From contig NZ_JBHMFT010000015.1 in the NCBI RefSeq assembly GCF_051433195.1, positions 62,001 to 126,000 on the forward strand: a stretch of 64,000 nt of DNA, read 5' to 3'. The position numbers were made by a program, and so were the translations under genes. The DNA comes from Falsiroseomonas sp051433195. Lineage in GTDB: Bacteria > Pseudomonadota > Alphaproteobacteria > Acetobacterales > Acetobacteraceae. Positions 24,123-31,265 of the stretch are shown in pieces; within the stretch, counting starts at the first letter, position 1; each line of letters opens with the position of its first letter. The notes under the pieces were generated by a model. It was not told the origin of the DNA. It worked only from the letters and a program-made list of their open reading frames with translations, and did not search any database.

Positions 24123-25105
24123 GCCGGCACCTGGCAGCCTTCGAAACCGCGGCGCAGTTGCGGGCGGTTCAGGTCGCGGCCGATGAAGACGATCTTGGAG
24201 CGGCGCGGATCGCCCTCCTTCCAGTTCCCGATGTAGTCGCCATCCGCGATCATGTGCACCGCCTGGAAGGCGAAGCGCCGGTCATCGTTCGCGTAGGCCA
24301 GGATGCCCTTGGTGCGCAGCAGGTCCTGGCCCTTCTTCTGCAGCAGCTCGCTGATCCAGGCATTGAATTTTTCCGGGTCCAGCGGGCGGGTGGCTTCGAA
24401 GGACAGGCTCATCACCGCGTCGTCATGGGTGTGGTCGTCCTCGCCGGACAGGAACTCCGGGTCGCGCTCCAGGATGCGCTCCAGGTTGAAGGCGTCGCGG
24501 CCGATCACCGCCTCGATCGGCACGTCCGACTTCGTCGCGCGGCGGATCTCGGCATAGGGGTTGATGCCGCGGATGCGGCGTTCCACCGCATCGGCTTCCT
24601 CGGCCGTTACCAGGTCCATCTTGTTCAGCACGATGATGTCGGCGAAGGCGACCTGTTCCTGCGCCTCCTTGCTGTCATCGAGGCGGGCGAACAGGTGCTT
24701 GGCGTCGACCACGGTGACGATGGCGTCGAGCCTGGTGGCGCGCTTCACATCCTCGTCCGCGAAGAAGGTCTGCGCGACGGGGGCGGGGTCGGCGAGGCCG
24801 GTGGTCTCCACGATGATGCCGTCGAAGCGTCCGCGGCGCTTCATCAGCCCGCCGATGATGCGGATCAGGTCGCCGCGCACGGTGCAGCAGATGCAGCCGT
24901 TGTTCATCTCGAAGACTTCCTCGTCGGCATCCACCACGAGGTCGTTGTCCACGCCCAACTCGCCGAACTCGTTGATCACGACGGCGAATTTCTTGCCGTG
25001 GTTCTCCGACAGGATGCGGTTCAGCAGCGTGGTCTTGCCGGCGCCGAGGTAGCCGGTGAGGACGGTGACGGGGACGGGGCCAGGGGAAACAGCGGCATCG
25101 GACAT
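24119..25105 (-). CDS. CobW/G3E-family GTPase metallochaperone
   Basis: P-loop GTPase of the COG0523 group, 328 residues. Walker A is GYLGAGKTT (18-26), the metal-binding CxCC motif is C71-I-C73-C74 in NNGCICCTVRGDL, and the base-recognition motif NKMD follows IIVLN at about 182-187. A His/Asp-rich stretch (EDDHTHDDA, about residues 240-248) is typical of zinc-handling members, and the CobW C-terminal domain follows. Such proteins deliver zinc, cobalt or iron to client enzymes. No Zur box was identified upstream. It is coupled by a four-base overlap to the WD40 gene. Confidence 0.92.
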   Translation of the reverse strand: MSDAAVSPGPVPVTVLTGYLGAGKTTLLNRILSENHGKKFAVVINEFGELGVDNDLVVDADEEVFEMNNGCICCTVRGDLIRIIGGLMKRRGRFDGIIVETTGLADPAPVAQTFFADEDVKRATRLDAIVTVVDAKHLFARLDDSKEAQEQVAFADIIVLNKMDLVTAEEADAVERRIRGINPYAEIRRATKSDVPIEAVIGRDAFNLERILERDPEFLSGEDDHTHDDAVMSLSFEATRPLDPEKFNAWISELLQKKGQDLLRTKGILAYANDDRRFAFQAVHMIADGDYIGNWKEGDPRRSKIVFIGRDLNRPQLRRGFEGCQVPA

Positions 25106-25188
25106 CACGAAAAACTCCGGGAGCGGTTGGGCGCATATATGGGATCGCGCCCGCCCGCTACCCGCCCCATGGCAGCCCGAAAGCCCGC

Positions 25189-25214
25189 GCCCCCATTCTT
25201 CATGGGGGAGAGGG
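25189..25214 (-). terminator. Hairpin after transaminase gene, degenerate GC repeat
   Basis: On the minus strand cccccat-gaaga-atggggg forms a stem just after the transaminase stop at 25219, and the flanking sequence (gccctct) resembles the GC palindromes at 7330 and 21738. It probably ends the transaminase message before cobW. Confidence 0.45.
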
Positions 25215-25218
25215 CTTT

Positions 25219-26547
25219 TCAGGCCGGGACGGCCTCGATCGCCTCCGCCAGCGTGCCGAACAGGCGGTCCACATGCGGCCGCTCGATGATCAGCGGCGGC
25301 GAAAGCGCCACGATGTCGCCGGTGACGCGCACCAGCACGCCGCGGTCGAAGCAGGTCCGGAAGACTTCCATGGCGCGGGCACCGGGCTTGCCGGCGCGGG
25401 GTTCCAGCTCCACCCCGGCGACCAGGCCCATGCTGCGCACGTCGATCACGCCAGGGGTATCGCGCATGGCATGCGCGGCGTCCTCGAAATACGGCTCCAT
25501 GGCGCGCGACCGGCCGGGCAGGTCCTCGGCGCGGTGCAGGTCCAGCGTGGCGATGGCCGCCGCCGAGGCGAGCGGATGGCCGGAATAGGTGTAGCCGTGG
25601 AACAGCTCGATCCCGGCCGGCATGCCGTCCACGATGGTGCTGTAGACCTCGTTGCTGGTGGCAACCGCGCCCATCGGCACGGCGGCGTTGGTCAGGCCCT
25701 TGGCCATGGTCATGATGTCCGGCGTCACGCCCAGCCGTTCCGCGCCGAAATTGGCGCCGATGCGGCCGAAGCCGGTGATGACCTCGTCGAAGATCAGCAG
25801 AATGCCGTGCTTGGTGCAAAGCTGCCGCAGCTTTTCGAGGTAGCCCTTCGGCGGCACCAGGACGCCGGTGGAGCCCGCCAGGGGTTCGACCATGACGGCG
25901 GCGATGGTGTCGCCATGCAGCGCCACCAGGTTCTCCAGCGTATCGGCCAGGTGCGCGCCGTGCTCCGGCTGGCCCTTCGCAAAAGCGTTCTGGGCCGGCA
26001 GGTGGGTGTGCGGCAGGTGGTCCACATAGGGAAGCTGGGCGCCGAACTGCTTGCGGTTCGGGCCGATGCCGCCCACCGACATGCCGCCGAAGCCGACGCC
26101 GTGGTAGCCGCGCTCCCGCCCGACCAGCCGCACCCGCTGCGACTCGCCGCGCGCCTTGTGGTAGGCCAGCGCGATCTTCAGCGCGGTATCCGCGGCCTCC
26201 GACCCGGAGTTGACGAAGAAGACGCGGTCCATGCCCTCCGGCGTCATCTCCGCCACGCGGGCCGCCGCCTCGAAGGCGATGGGGTGGCCGAGCTGGAAGG
26301 TCGGCGCGAAATCCATGATGGCGGCCTGCTTCTGGATCGCCTCGACGATCTCCCGCCGCCCATGCCCGGCATTGCAGCACCAGAGGCCGGCGGTGCCGTC
26401 CAGGATCTCCTGCCCGTCCTGGGTGAAATAGGACATGCCCTCGGCGCGCGCGAGCATGCGCGGGGTGGATTTGAAATACTTGTTGTCGCTATAGGGCATC
26501 CAGAACGCGTCGAGGTTGTTCCGGCGTGGAATGTTGATCTCGTTCAT
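25219..26547 (-). CDS. Omega-amino acid (beta-alanine):pyruvate aminotransferase
   Basis: Class III PLP-dependent transaminase, 442 residues, that moves an amino group from beta-alanine or related omega-amino acids to pyruvate. The PLP lysine is K283 (TMAKGLTN), the cofactor aspartate D254 (LIFDEVITGFGR), and the phosphate-binding VNSGSEAADTALK block is at 112-124. The N-terminal DAFWMPYSDNKYFKSTPRML and the HGYTYSGHP segment are characteristic of the omega-APT subgroup. The start at 26547 follows an aagg-type ribosome-binding site. It is divergent from tsaB, with 60 bases between starts. Confidence 0.92.
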   Translation of the reverse strand: MNEINIPRRNNLDAFWMPYSDNKYFKSTPRMLARAEGMSYFTQDGQEILDGTAGLWCCNAGHGRREIVEAIQKQAAIMDFAPTFQLGHPIAFEAAARVAEMTPEGMDRVFFVNSGSEAADTALKIALAYHKARGESQRVRLVGRERGYHGVGFGGMSVGGIGPNRKQFGAQLPYVDHLPHTHLPAQNAFAKGQPEHGAHLADTLENLVALHGDTIAAVMVEPLAGSTGVLVPPKGYLEKLRQLCTKHGILLIFDEVITGFGRIGANFGAERLGVTPDIMTMAKGLTNAAVPMGAVATSNEVYSTIVDGMPAGIELFHGYTYSGHPLASAAAIATLDLHRAEDLPGRSRAMEPYFEDAAHAMRDTPGVIDVRSMGLVAGVELEPRAGKPGARAMEVFRTCFDRGVLVRVTGDIVALSPPLIIERPHVDRLFGTLAEAIEAVPA

Positions 26548-26607
26548 GGGTGGGGTCCTTTTGCGCGGCAATCCAAGCAAGCGGCGCGCGCGGGGGCAAG
26601 CTTCCGC

Positions 26608-27267
26608 ATGAATCTTCTGGTGCTCGACGGCGCGCTGGCGCGCTGTTCCGTGGCGGCCTTCGCTGATGGCGTGCTGCTGGCGGAGGAAGTGGCGGAGGGC
26701 GCGCGGACGCAGCCGACCGCGCTGCCGCCGATGGCCGCGCGCATGCTGGCCCGGCTGTTGCTCCCGGGGGGCCGGCTGGATGCGGTGGCGGTGGTGGTGG
26801 GCCCCGGCGGCTTCACCGGGCTGCGCGCCGCGATCGCCCTGGCGGAGGGCCTGGCGCTGGGCGCCGGCGCCCGCCTGGTGGGGGTGACGACCGGGGAGGC
26901 GCTGGCCGCCGCGCTGCCGGCCGAATTGCGCCAGGCCCGCGCCGTGTGGTCGGCGGTGGATACGAAGCGCGGCCGCCTGGTGCAGGAATGCCTGGACGCC
27001 GGCGCCTGGCACGCTGGCGTGCCGCGGCCGATGGCGCTGGAGGATCTGCCGCAGCCGGACGGGCCGGTGGCGCTGGTCGGCGATGCGGCCGCGCCGGCCG
27101 CGGCGTTGCTGGTGGGGCGCGGCGCCGATGTGGTGCTGACGAACTCCCTGCTGCCGCTGGCTTCCGCGGCGGGGCAGGTGGCGCTGCGGCGGCTGCGGGG
27201 CCTGGTGCCGCCGCGCGATGCGACGCCGCTGTATGTCGAGCCGCCGGCGGTGCGGGCGCCCGGGTGA
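26608..27267 (+). CDS. tsaB: tRNA threonylcarbamoyladenosine biosynthesis protein TsaB
   Basis: Partner of TsaD in forming t6A37 on ANN-decoding tRNAs. The 219-residue ASKHA-fold protein opens with MNLLVLDGALARCSVAAF, and has the family block VVVGPGGFTGLRAAIALAEGLALG (about 63-86). The usual first DT is replaced by DG (LDGA). The C-terminal half is reduced and lacks metal ligands, as in all TsaB. It overlaps the rimI start by one base, and the tsaB-rimI pair is conserved in most bacteria. Confidence 0.92.
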   Translation: MNLLVLDGALARCSVAAFADGVLLAEEVAEGARTQPTALPPMAARMLARLLLPGGRLDAVAVVVGPGGFTGLRAAIALAEGLALGAGARLVGVTTGEALAAALPAELRQARAVWSAVDTKRGRLVQECLDAGAWHAGVPRPMALEDLPQPDGPVALVGDAAAPAAALLVGRGADVVLTNSLLPLASAAGQVALRRLRGLVPPRDATPLYVEPPAVRAPG

Positions 27268-27674
27268 TGGATGCCGCCGCCGCTGCCGCGCTGCACGCAC
27301 GGGCCTTCCCGCCGGGCGAGGCATGGGGGGTGCAGGCCATCACGCTGATGCTGGAGATGCCCGGCTGCTTCGGCATCCTGCGGCCCGGTGCCGGCTTCGT
27401 GCTGGCGCGGGTGGCGGCCGACGAGGCCGAGATCCTGACCCTGGCCGTGGTGCCGGAGGCGCGCCGGGCCGGGCTCGGCGGCGCGCTGCTGGCGGAGGCG
27501 ATGGCGGCGGCGGTGCTGCGCGGCGCGGGCACGATGTTCCTGGAAGTTTCGGAAGCGAACCGGGCGGCGCAGGCGCTGTACGGGGCGGCCGGATTTGCCG
27601 AGGTCGGCCGGCGCCGCCGCTACTACAGCGATGGCACGGACGCGCTGGTGCTGCGGCGCGCGCTGTCCGGCTAG
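27267..27674 (+). CDS. rimI: Ribosomal-protein-alanine N-acetyltransferase RimI-like
   Basis: GNAT-fold N-acetyltransferase of 135 residues; the E. coli enzyme acetylates the N-terminus of ribosomal protein S18. The acetyl-CoA motif is VVPEARRAGLGGALLAEAM (the V-x5-(R/Q)-x-x-G-x-G/A signature), followed by FLEVSEANRAAQALYGAAGFAEVGRRRRYY. The ATG at 27267 shares one base with the tsaB stop; a GTG three bases upstream is an alternative. Its stop overlaps the stop of the convergent TusA-like gene. Confidence 0.9.
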   Translation: MDAAAAAALHARAFPPGEAWGVQAITLMLEMPGCFGILRPGAGFVLARVAADEAEILTLAVVPEARRAGLGGALLAEAMAAAVLRGAGTMFLEVSEANRAAQALYGAAGFAEVGRRRRYYSDGTDALVLRRALSG

Positions 27675-27928
27675 GGTTTCTTCCGGATCAGTAACATCTG
27701 CACGCCATCCGCCGCCTCGGTCGCCGAAAGCACGATGTGACCTTGCTCCGTGGCCGTGCGTGGCACGTTGCGGCGCGGCTCATCGCCCTTGAGCGCGAGG
27801 CGGAGCACCTGGCCCGGCGCCATGCGGTCCAGCGCCAGGCGGGTGCGGACGAAGGTCATCGGACAAGTCTCTGTAGTGATATCGAGGGCGCTGTCGTGGG
27901 TCTCTTCTTCGGTGGGCAAGGAGTTCAT
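27671..27928 (-). CDS. TusA-family sulfurtransferase-like protein
   Basis: Small protein of 85 residues with the TusA/SirA fold. The conserved cysteine is C22 in ETCPMTFVRTRLALDRM, which corresponds to the CPxP motif but with Thr in place of the second Pro. The central VLRLALKGDEPRRNVPRTATEQGH matches the family pattern of a strand and the D-x2-x3-P-x2 segment. TusA-like proteins relay persulfide sulfur to tRNA thiolation or molybdenum cofactor synthesis. The gene is divergent from mucR and its stop codon overlaps that of rimI. Upstream in-frame ATGs add no TusA-like sequence. Confidence 0.85.
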   Translation of the reverse strand: MNSLPTEEETHDSALDITTETCPMTFVRTRLALDRMAPGQVLRLALKGDEPRRNVPRTATEQGHIVLSATEAADGVQMLLIRKKP

Positions 27929-27960
27929 GATGGAATTCCTCTTTTCTTTGCCAATCGTTG

Positions 27961-27990
27961 TTGCAATGCGCCGATTCAAGGCAATATGAT
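27961..27990 (+). promoter_or_regulatory. Candidate sigma-70 promoter of mucR
   Basis: TTGCAA (27961-27966) and TATGAT (27985-27990) are separated by 18 bases and lie about 90 bases before the mucR ATG, in a locally AT-richer gap between tusA and mucR. MucR proteins often repress their own genes, so a long untranslated leader is expected. Confidence 0.45.
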
Positions 27991-28081
27991 GGCGGGAAGC
28001 GTCACGGCACAGGACATAGCGTCCGGTTGTCCGCGGAGTATTCGGCACAGGCGGCCGAACGACGCGAATGAGAGCAGATCG

Positions 28082-28528
28082 ATGTCCGATACCTCGGCAA
28101 ATGCAGACATTCTTGGCCTTACCGCGGAGATCGTTTCGGCGCACGTCTCCAACAATTCCGTCGCGGTGGCCGATCTGCCGAACCTGATCCAGGAGGTGTA
28201 CCGCACCCTGTCCGGCATGGGCCAGCCTGTGGTGGAGGTGGCGGAGCGGCCGCAGCCGGCGGTGCCGGTGAAGAAGTCGGTGACGCCGGAGTATCTGATC
28301 TGCCTGGAAGACGGCAAGAAGCTGAAGATGCTGAAGCGCCACCTGAAGACGTCCTTCAACCTGACGCCCGACCAGTACCGGGAGCGTTGGGGCCTGCCGT
28401 CCGACTATCCCATGGTTGCGCCGAACTACACCAAGCACCGTTCCACGCTGGCCAAGAGGATCGGCCTCGGCACCAAGCCGCGCGCCCGGCCGGTGGGGCG
28501 GCCTCGCGCGGCAGCGCGGGAAGCCTGA
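28082..28528 (+). CDS. mucR: MucR/Ros-family zinc-finger regulator
   Basis: Global H-NS-like DNA-binding regulator of Alphaproteobacteria, 148 residues, known to control exopolysaccharide, motility and virulence genes. The core reads VTPEYLICLEDGKKLKMLKRHLKTSFNLTPDQYRERWGLP, then YPMVAPNYTKHRSTLAKRIGLG, which is the MucR zinc-finger domain (about 70-130), with the usual CLEDGK start and HL. The tail is basic. Given the large polysaccharide locus from 30 kb onward, regulation of that locus by MucR is plausible, but no target site was identified. A duplicated 17-base GC element covers its 3' end. Confidence 0.92.
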   Translation: MSDTSANADILGLTAEIVSAHVSNNSVAVADLPNLIQEVYRTLSGMGQPVVEVAERPQPAVPVKKSVTPEYLICLEDGKKLKMLKRHLKTSFNLTPDQYRERWGLPSDYPMVAPNYTKHRSTLAKRIGLGTKPRARPVGRPRAAAREA

Positions 28529-28547
28529 GGCGCGCGGCAGCGCGGGA
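28505..28547. repeat. Direct repeat across the mucR stop
   Basis: The 17-base string cgcgcggcagcgcggga occurs at 28505-28521 and again at 28531-28547, 26 bases apart. The first copy codes for the end of MucR and the second lies after the stop. Each copy can fold (cgcgc-ggca-gcgcg). The layout recalls the array upstream of secB. Confidence 0.6.
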
Positions 28548-28666
28548 CGTCCAGGTCGCCTGGCGAGGCCGTTCTGCGCAGATGGGTGGTGGGCCGGCGC
28601 GGTCGGGGCTATGGATAGCGGGCCGGCCGCATTGGGCCGGACCGCCGGAGGGTGCCGCGCCGACGC

Positions 28667-29176
28667 ATGCAGAGTTCCCACGCCCCGACACGCACTGAGG
28701 CGGACCGCCCTGATCCCTCGCGGATCGAGCGGCTCTGTATCGAGCGCGGCCTGAAGATGACGGGCCAGCGCCGGCTGATCGCGCGCGTGCTCAGCGAGGC
28801 CGAGGACCACCCTGATGTCGAGGAACTGTATCGTCGCGCGGTGACGCTCGACGCCCGCATCTCCGTCGCCACCGTCTACCGCACGGTCCGGCTGCTCGAG
28901 GAAAAGGGCATCGTCGAGCGTCGTGACTTCGGCGGCGGGCGCGCCCGCTACGACCCCACCGACCGCGGCCACCACCACCACCTGATCGACGTCGACACCG
29001 GCAGCGTGATGGAGTTCGAGGATCCGGAGCATGAGAAGCTGGCACAGGCCATCGCCCGCCGGCTGGGTTTCACCCTGGTCGGCCAGCGGCTGGAGCTGTT
29101 CGGCCGCCGCGCGCCCGCGGAGCCGGCGTCGCGCCCACCCGGGCCCACCCCCCGCGGCGGCAAGTCGCGCGGCTGA
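28667..29176 (+). CDS. fur: Fur-family metal-responsive repressor
   Basis: Ferric-uptake-type regulator of 169 residues. The winged helix spans about 20-90 (RIERLCIERGLKMTGQRRLIARVLSEA, HPDVEELYRRA, RISVATVYRTVRLLEEKGIV), with VATVYRTVRLLEE as recognition helix. The metal sites are in FGGGRARYDP and GHHHHLIDVDTG, with four successive His (102-105). There is no CxxC structural zinc site, as in alphaproteobacterial Fur and Mur, so iron or manganese sensing cannot be separated from sequence alone. ATG 28667 is preferred over GTG 28652. It precedes olsB by 21 bases. Confidence 0.92.
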   Translation: MQSSHAPTRTEADRPDPSRIERLCIERGLKMTGQRRLIARVLSEAEDHPDVEELYRRAVTLDARISVATVYRTVRLLEEKGIVERRDFGGGRARYDPTDRGHHHHLIDVDTGSVMEFEDPEHEKLAQAIARRLGFTLVGQRLELFGRRAPAEPASRPPGPTPRGGKSRG

Positions 29177-29197
29177 GTCCTCCCGGGTCTTCGACCG

Positions 29198-30058
29198 ATG
29201 AGCGTGGACGGACCCCTGCCGGAAGACGCCCCGTTGCCGACCGAACCGCCACGCGCCGCACCGCTCGCCGACGGGTTCGAGGAGCTGCGCGCCGGCAATC
29301 TCGGCCTGCGCCTGGCGGAGACGGAGGCGGAGATCGACGCCGCGCAGGCGCTGCGCTACCGCGTCTTCTACGAGGAGATGGGCGCCCACGCCGATGCCGC
29401 GACCCGCGCGGGCATGCGCGATCGCGATGCCTTCGACGCGGTGGCCGACCATCTGCTGGTGCTGGACCACGACCTGGGGCAGGGGCCGGAGGCGGTGGTG
29501 GGCACCTACCGGCTGATCCGGCGCCGGGCCGCGGACCGCATCGGCGGGTTCTATTCCGCGGCGGAATACGACATCGCCCCGCTGCTGGCCTTCGATGGGG
29601 AGGTGATGGAGCTTGGACGGTCCTGCGTCGCCGGCGCCTATCGCACCCGGGGCACGCTGCAATTGCTGTGGCGCGGCATCGCCGCCTTCGTCTTCCGCCA
29701 CCGCATCGACCTGATGTTCGGCTGTGCCTCCCTGCCCGGCACCGACCTGGACGCGCTGGCGCCCCAGCTCAGCTACCTGCACGGCAACCACCTGGCGCCG
29801 CCGGCGCTGCGGCCGCGGGCGGTGCCGGACCGCTACGTGGCGATGGACCGGCTGCCGGCCTCGGCGCTGAACATGCGCGCGGCTCTCGCCTCCCTGCCGC
29901 CGCTGGTGAAGGGGTATCTGCGGCTCGGCGGGTTCGTGGGCGACGGGGCGGTGATCGACCGGCAGTTCAACACCACGGATGTCTGCATCGTGGTGAAGAC
30001 CGATTTGGTGACCGACAAATACTTCCGGCACTACGAGAGGACGGCGGGGCCGGGGTAG
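29198..30058 (+). CDS. olsB: L-ornithine N-alpha-acyltransferase (OlsB-like)
   Basis: GNAT-like N-acyltransferase of 286 residues that makes lyso-ornithine lipid from ornithine and 3-hydroxyacyl-ACP, the first step of ornithine-lipid synthesis. The conserved series is visible: LRYRVFYEEMGA, DHLLVLDHDLG, VVGTYRLIRR, FYSAAEYDIAPLL, MELGRSCVAGAYRTRGTLQLLWRGIA and MFGCASLPGTD. The family makes a phosphate-free membrane lipid, often when phosphate is low, but no pho box was seen. It may be co-transcribed with fur. The second enzyme, OlsA, could be the plsC-like gene at 4.6 kb. Confidence 0.88.
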   Translation: MSVDGPLPEDAPLPTEPPRAAPLADGFEELRAGNLGLRLAETEAEIDAAQALRYRVFYEEMGAHADAATRAGMRDRDAFDAVADHLLVLDHDLGQGPEAVVGTYRLIRRRAADRIGGFYSAAEYDIAPLLAFDGEVMELGRSCVAGAYRTRGTLQLLWRGIAAFVFRHRIDLMFGCASLPGTDLDALAPQLSYLHGNHLAPPALRPRAVPDRYVAMDRLPASALNMRAALASLPPLVKGYLRLGGFVGDGAVIDRQFNTTDVCIVVKTDLVTDKYFRHYERTAGPG

Positions 30059-30066
30059 GCCCCGGC
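30049..30066. terminator. Hairpin spanning olsB stop
   Basis: gccgggg (30049-30055) pairs with ccccggc (30060-30066); the four-base loop contains the olsB stop codon TAG. It lies between convergent olsB and glf and could end both transcripts, but there is no T-run. Confidence 0.4.
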
Positions 30067-30080
30067 ACCCGGAAGGCGCA

Positions 30081-31265
30081 TCAGTCGCCGGCCGCCACCC
30101 GGCCGGCCGCCACGGCATCGTTGGCTGCCGCCGGCAGCACGGACTTCTGGATCCGCTCGAAGGTCGCGAGCGCCTGCCCGACCACCTGGTCCATGTTGTA
30201 GTAGCGGTAGGTGGCCAGCCGGCCGACGAACCAAGTGTCGCGCTCGCCATCTGCCAGCGCCTCGTAGCGCTTGTACAGCGCCTGGTTCTCCGGGCGGGGG
30301 ATCGGGTAGTAGGGGTCGCCCTCGGCGGCGGGGAACTCGTAGGTCACGCTGGTCTTCGGGTGCGCCTGCCCGGTCAGGTGCTTGTATTCCGAGACGCGGG
30401 TGAAGGGCGTCGCCTCCGCCGGGTGATTCACCGTGCCGGTCGGCAGCGCCCATTCCTGGTCCAGGGTCTCGTGCCGGAAGCGCAGGGACCGGTAGGGCAG
30501 GCGGCCGTGGCGGAAGCCGAAATACTCGTCCACCGGGCCGGTCCAGATGACCCGCCGGAAGCTGAAGCGCCGCCGGGCCTCGGCGAATTCCATCCCGGTG
30601 CGGACATCGATCAGCGGGTGGTCGAGCATCCGGGCGAACATGGCGGTATAGCCCTGCAGCGGCATCGCCTGGAACCTGTCGGTGAAGTAACGATCGTCGC
30701 GGTTGGTGCGCGTGGGTACGCGGGCGGTGACGGATTTGTCGAGCTCGCTCGGGTCCAGCGCCCACTGTTTCCGCGTGTAGCCACGGAAGAACATCTCGTA
30801 CAATTCGCGGCCGACCTTGCCGACCACCACATCCTCGCTGGTTCGGACCTGCTGCACCGTCTCGGCGCGGGCGGCGAACCAGGCCTCCAGCTCGTCCTCG
30901 GACAGGTCCAGGCCATACAGGCGGTTGATGGTGTCGAGGTTGATCGGCATCGGCACCTGGATGGTCTCGCCGGTGGTGGGTCTGACCACCTCCGCCAGCA
31001 CGCGGTGCTCATAGGGGCGCCATTCGGTGAACTTCGACAGGTGGGCGAAGACCGCCTCGCTGTTGGTGTGGAAGATGTGCGGGCCGTAGCGGTGGATCAG
31101 CACGCCCGCCTCGTCCAGGTGGTCGAAGGCATTGCCGGCGATGTGGTCGCGCCGGTCGATGACCAGCACGCGGTCGCCGCGCTCCGCCGCCAGGCGTTCC
31201 GCCAGGATGGACCCGGCGAAGCCGGCGCCGACAACCAGCCAGTCATAGGTGATGCGTTCAGACAT
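30081..31265 (-). CDS. glf: UDP-galactopyranose mutase
   Basis: Flavoenzyme converting UDP-galactopyranose to UDP-galactofuranose, the donor for galactofuranose in surface polysaccharide. The FAD-binding motif GAGFAG is at 13-18 (WLVVGAGFAGSILAERLA), followed by DRRDHIAGNAFD, HRYGPHIFHTN, RGYTRKQW and the C-terminal GRLATYRYYNMDQVVGQAL block with the substrate-binding tyrosines. The length of 394 is normal. It overlaps the upstream glycosyltransferase by eight bases. Its presence implies that the polysaccharide made nearby contains galactofuranose. Confidence 0.96.
   Translation of the reverse strand: MSERITYDWLVVGAGFAGSILAERLAAERGDRVLVIDRRDHIAGNAFDHLDEAGVLIHRYGPHIFHTNSEAVFAHLSKFTEWRPYEHRVLAEVVRPTTGETIQVPMPINLDTINRLYGLDLSEDELEAWFAARAETVQQVRTSEDVVVGKVGRELYEMFFRGYTRKQWALDPSELDKSVTARVPTRTNRDDRYFTDRFQAMPLQGYTAMFARMLDHPLIDVRTGMEFAEARRRFSFRRVIWTGPVDEYFGFRHGRLPYRSLRFRHETLDQEWALPTGTVNHPAEATPFTRVSEYKHLTGQAHPKTSVTYEFPAAEGDPYYPIPRPENQALYKRYEALADGERDTWFVGRLATYRYYNMDQVVGQALATFERIQKSVLPAAANDAVAAGRVAAGD

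Noticed and set aside
27929..30250. An 859-codon minus-strand frame that runs into the TusA-like gene.
   Set aside because: Only the last 85 residues match a protein family; the rest is antisense to mucR, fur and olsB.
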